From NCBI GenBank assembly GCA_036397995.1, contig DASWHX010000114.1, positions 1 to 6,157 of the forward strand: 6,157 nt of DNA, written 5' to 3'. The notes below the pieces were generated by a model. The model did no database searches, was not told the origin of the DNA, and saw nothing but the letters and a program-made list of their open reading frames with translations. Positions 5,166-6,157 of the stretch are shown piece by piece; the first letter of the stretch is position 1, and each line of letters opens with the position of its first letter. The stretch comes from DASWHX01 sp036397995. Its GTDB lineage: Bacteria; Bacteroidota; Bacteroidia; Cytophagales; Cyclobacteriaceae. Both the position numbers and the translations under genes were made by a program.

Positions 5166-5930
5166 ATGACAACAACAATAATTACTGAAAAGGAGCAAGC
5201 CAAAGGGCAATTCAACTTTGGTGAAATTAGGGAGAATAAGCCCATAGGATTTCCACAGGATGGCGGAAAGGTAAAACCCTATTCAAACTTATTTTATTGG
5301 GCGCATGCCTGGACGCCCGGAGGTGAAAGTGTCATCGGGGAGCATCCCCACCAGGGATTTGAGATTATGTCTTTCGTGTTGAAAGGCTCACTCGAGCATT
5401 ATGACAGTAAGCATCAGGGCTGGAGAAAACTCAAGGAAGGCGATGCCCAGATTATTCGTTCAGGGAATGGGATAACCCATGCGGAGAAAGTGAATGCAAA
5501 TTCAGAATTTTTTCAAATTTGGGTTGATCCTGATCTGGATAAAACACTGAATAAGCCTGCATCTTATGATGACTATCAATCAAAATCCTTTCCGGTTGAG
5601 GAAAAAAACGGATTTACGATAAAGCATTATCACGGTAGCAACGCTCCAATGCAAATGGATACGCCCGGAGTGTTAATAAAAGAAATTTGGTTGAATGAAG
5701 GGGAACATGAATTGAATGTTAAAAAAGAAGAGGTAAATTCAATTTATTTGATTGAAGGTGAAATTAAGGTTAATGAAAACGAAATGCACGCAAAGGATTT
5801 TGCAATAGTTGAAAATGGTGAAAAGATTTCAATAGTTTCAAGGAATAACAGTCGTTTGTTTATGTTGCAGACTCCGGCTACCATAAATTATCTTACATAT
5901 GCTCAAAGAATGAGGAGGCATTTTGCATAA
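5166..5930 (+). CDS. pirin-family bicupin protein (putative quercetinase-like dioxygenase)
   Basis: Pirins are two-domain cupins that bind one Fe(II) or similar metal. Some bacterial members oxidise quercetin in vitro, and others bind metabolic enzymes; the physiological substrate is generally unknown. In this 254-residue protein the N-terminal cupin (about 15-125) has the family signature: EHPHQGFEIMSFVLKGSLEH at 59-78 and GNGITHAE at 100-107. The four expected metal ligands His60, His62, His105 and Glu107 are all present, so a metal centre is predicted. The second cupin (about 168-240) begins at GVLIKEIWLNEGEHEL, lacks the histidine set and ends in a basic tail. Length is near or slightly above typical for the family. 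There is no signal peptide, so it is cytosolic. It follows a leader with stacked palindromes and a strong Shine-Dalgarno site, and the nitroreductase start is four bases after its stop. This suggests an inducible two-gene or longer operon, possibly answering quinone or other electrophile stress. Family assignment is firm; the substrate is not known. Confidence 0.92.
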   Translation: MTTTIITEKEQAKGQFNFGEIRENKPIGFPQDGGKVKPYSNLFYWAHAWTPGGESVIGEHPHQGFEIMSFVLKGSLEHYDSKHQGWRKLKEGDAQIIRSGNGITHAEKVNANSEFFQIWVDPDLDKTLNKPASYDDYQSKSFPVEEKNGFTIKHYHGSNAPMQMDTPGVLIKEIWLNEGEHELNVKKEEVNSIYLIEGEIKVNENEMHAKDFAIVENGEKISIVSRNNSRLFMLQTPATINYLTYAQRMRRHFA

Positions 5931-5934
5931 TATC

Positions 5935-6157
5935 ATGACAAGAGTTTCAGAAGTAATACGTAGGAGAAAAAGTATTGTGCTCTTTGATAACAAAGAAGTG
6001 GAGCAGGAGAAACTGGATTTGATCTTTGAATCAGCCAGGTGGGCGCCATCGAGTTTTAATGAGCAGCCCTGGAGGTTTATTTATGCTCATAAATCTAATC
6101 CGCGGGATCATGGAAAAATTGCGGATGCATTGAATGATCATAATCGTTCCTGGGCGG
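5935..6157 (+). CDS. nitroreductase-family flavoprotein (5' part, cut by window end)
   Basis: Seventy-four codons are present before the window ends; the family usually has about 180-220 residues. Members bind FMN and use NAD(P)H to reduce nitro compounds, quinones, enones or other substrates. The N-terminus shows the FMN-phosphate-binding basic segment RRRKS (9-13), a helix EKLDLIFESARWAPSS (25-40) and the family motif FNEQPWRFI (41-49). The ATG at 5935 lies four bases after the pirin stop, so the genes are almost certainly co-transcribed. A GAGGAGG at 5912-5918 sits 16 bases upstream, far for a Shine-Dalgarno, so initiation may rely on coupling to pirin translation. No signal peptide is present. 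The substrate cannot be inferred from this part. Confidence 0.88.
   Translation, partial: MTRVSEVIRRRKSIVLFDNKEVEQEKLDLIFESARWAPSSFNEQPWRFIYAHKSNPRDHGKIADALNDHNRSWA

Overview
The window looks like chromosomal DNA from a member of the Bacteroidota. The main reasons are: moderately AT-rich sequence; three consecutive exported proteins whose predicted signal peptides all end just before a glutamine; mostly no Shine-Dalgarno sequence in front of genes; and a candidate promoter with a perfect Bacteroidota-type -7 box (TANNTTTG) before the aminopeptidase gene. No genus can be read from the sequence alone. All recognised genes are on the + strand, and no gene-free stretch exceeds about 200 bases.

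Layout. Bases 1-201 hold a possible C-terminal tail of an upstream gene (stop at 46-48), then a GC-rich imperfect palindrome (118-151) that could be a REP-like repeat or a terminator. Bases 202-2429 hold a likely two-gene transcription unit 11 bases apart: an exported protein made of ten consecutive 34-residue TPR repeats, and an exported beta-rich protein of unknown function with six cysteines confined to its N-terminal third. Bases 2511-3047 encode a RidA/YjgF-family protein that carries a signal peptide, which is unusual for this mostly cytosolic family. Bases 3123-5012 encode an M1 zinc aminopeptidase of the leukotriene-A4-hydrolase type, with a probable lipoprotein signal. It appears to have its own promoter, which also argues that translation starts at 3123 and not at the in-frame TTG 30 bases upstream.

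From 5013 the content changes from envelope proteins to cytosolic redox or stress proteins: a pirin-family cupin (5166-5930), then after 4 bases the start of a nitroreductase cut by the window end. A 153-base leader precedes the pirin gene. It carries two abutting 12-bp palindromes that together form a 26-bp near-perfect palindrome, then a third palindrome, a candidate promoter interleaved with them and a strong Shine-Dalgarno site. This is the clearest regulatory structure in the window. It suggests an inducible pirin-nitroreductase operon controlled by a dimeric repressor of MarR, HxlR or similar type encoded elsewhere.

No complete novel defence or mobile system is evident. The points most worth a second look are the stacked operators, the exported RidA, the palindromic repeat near the left edge, and the uncharacterised cysteine-rich exported protein.
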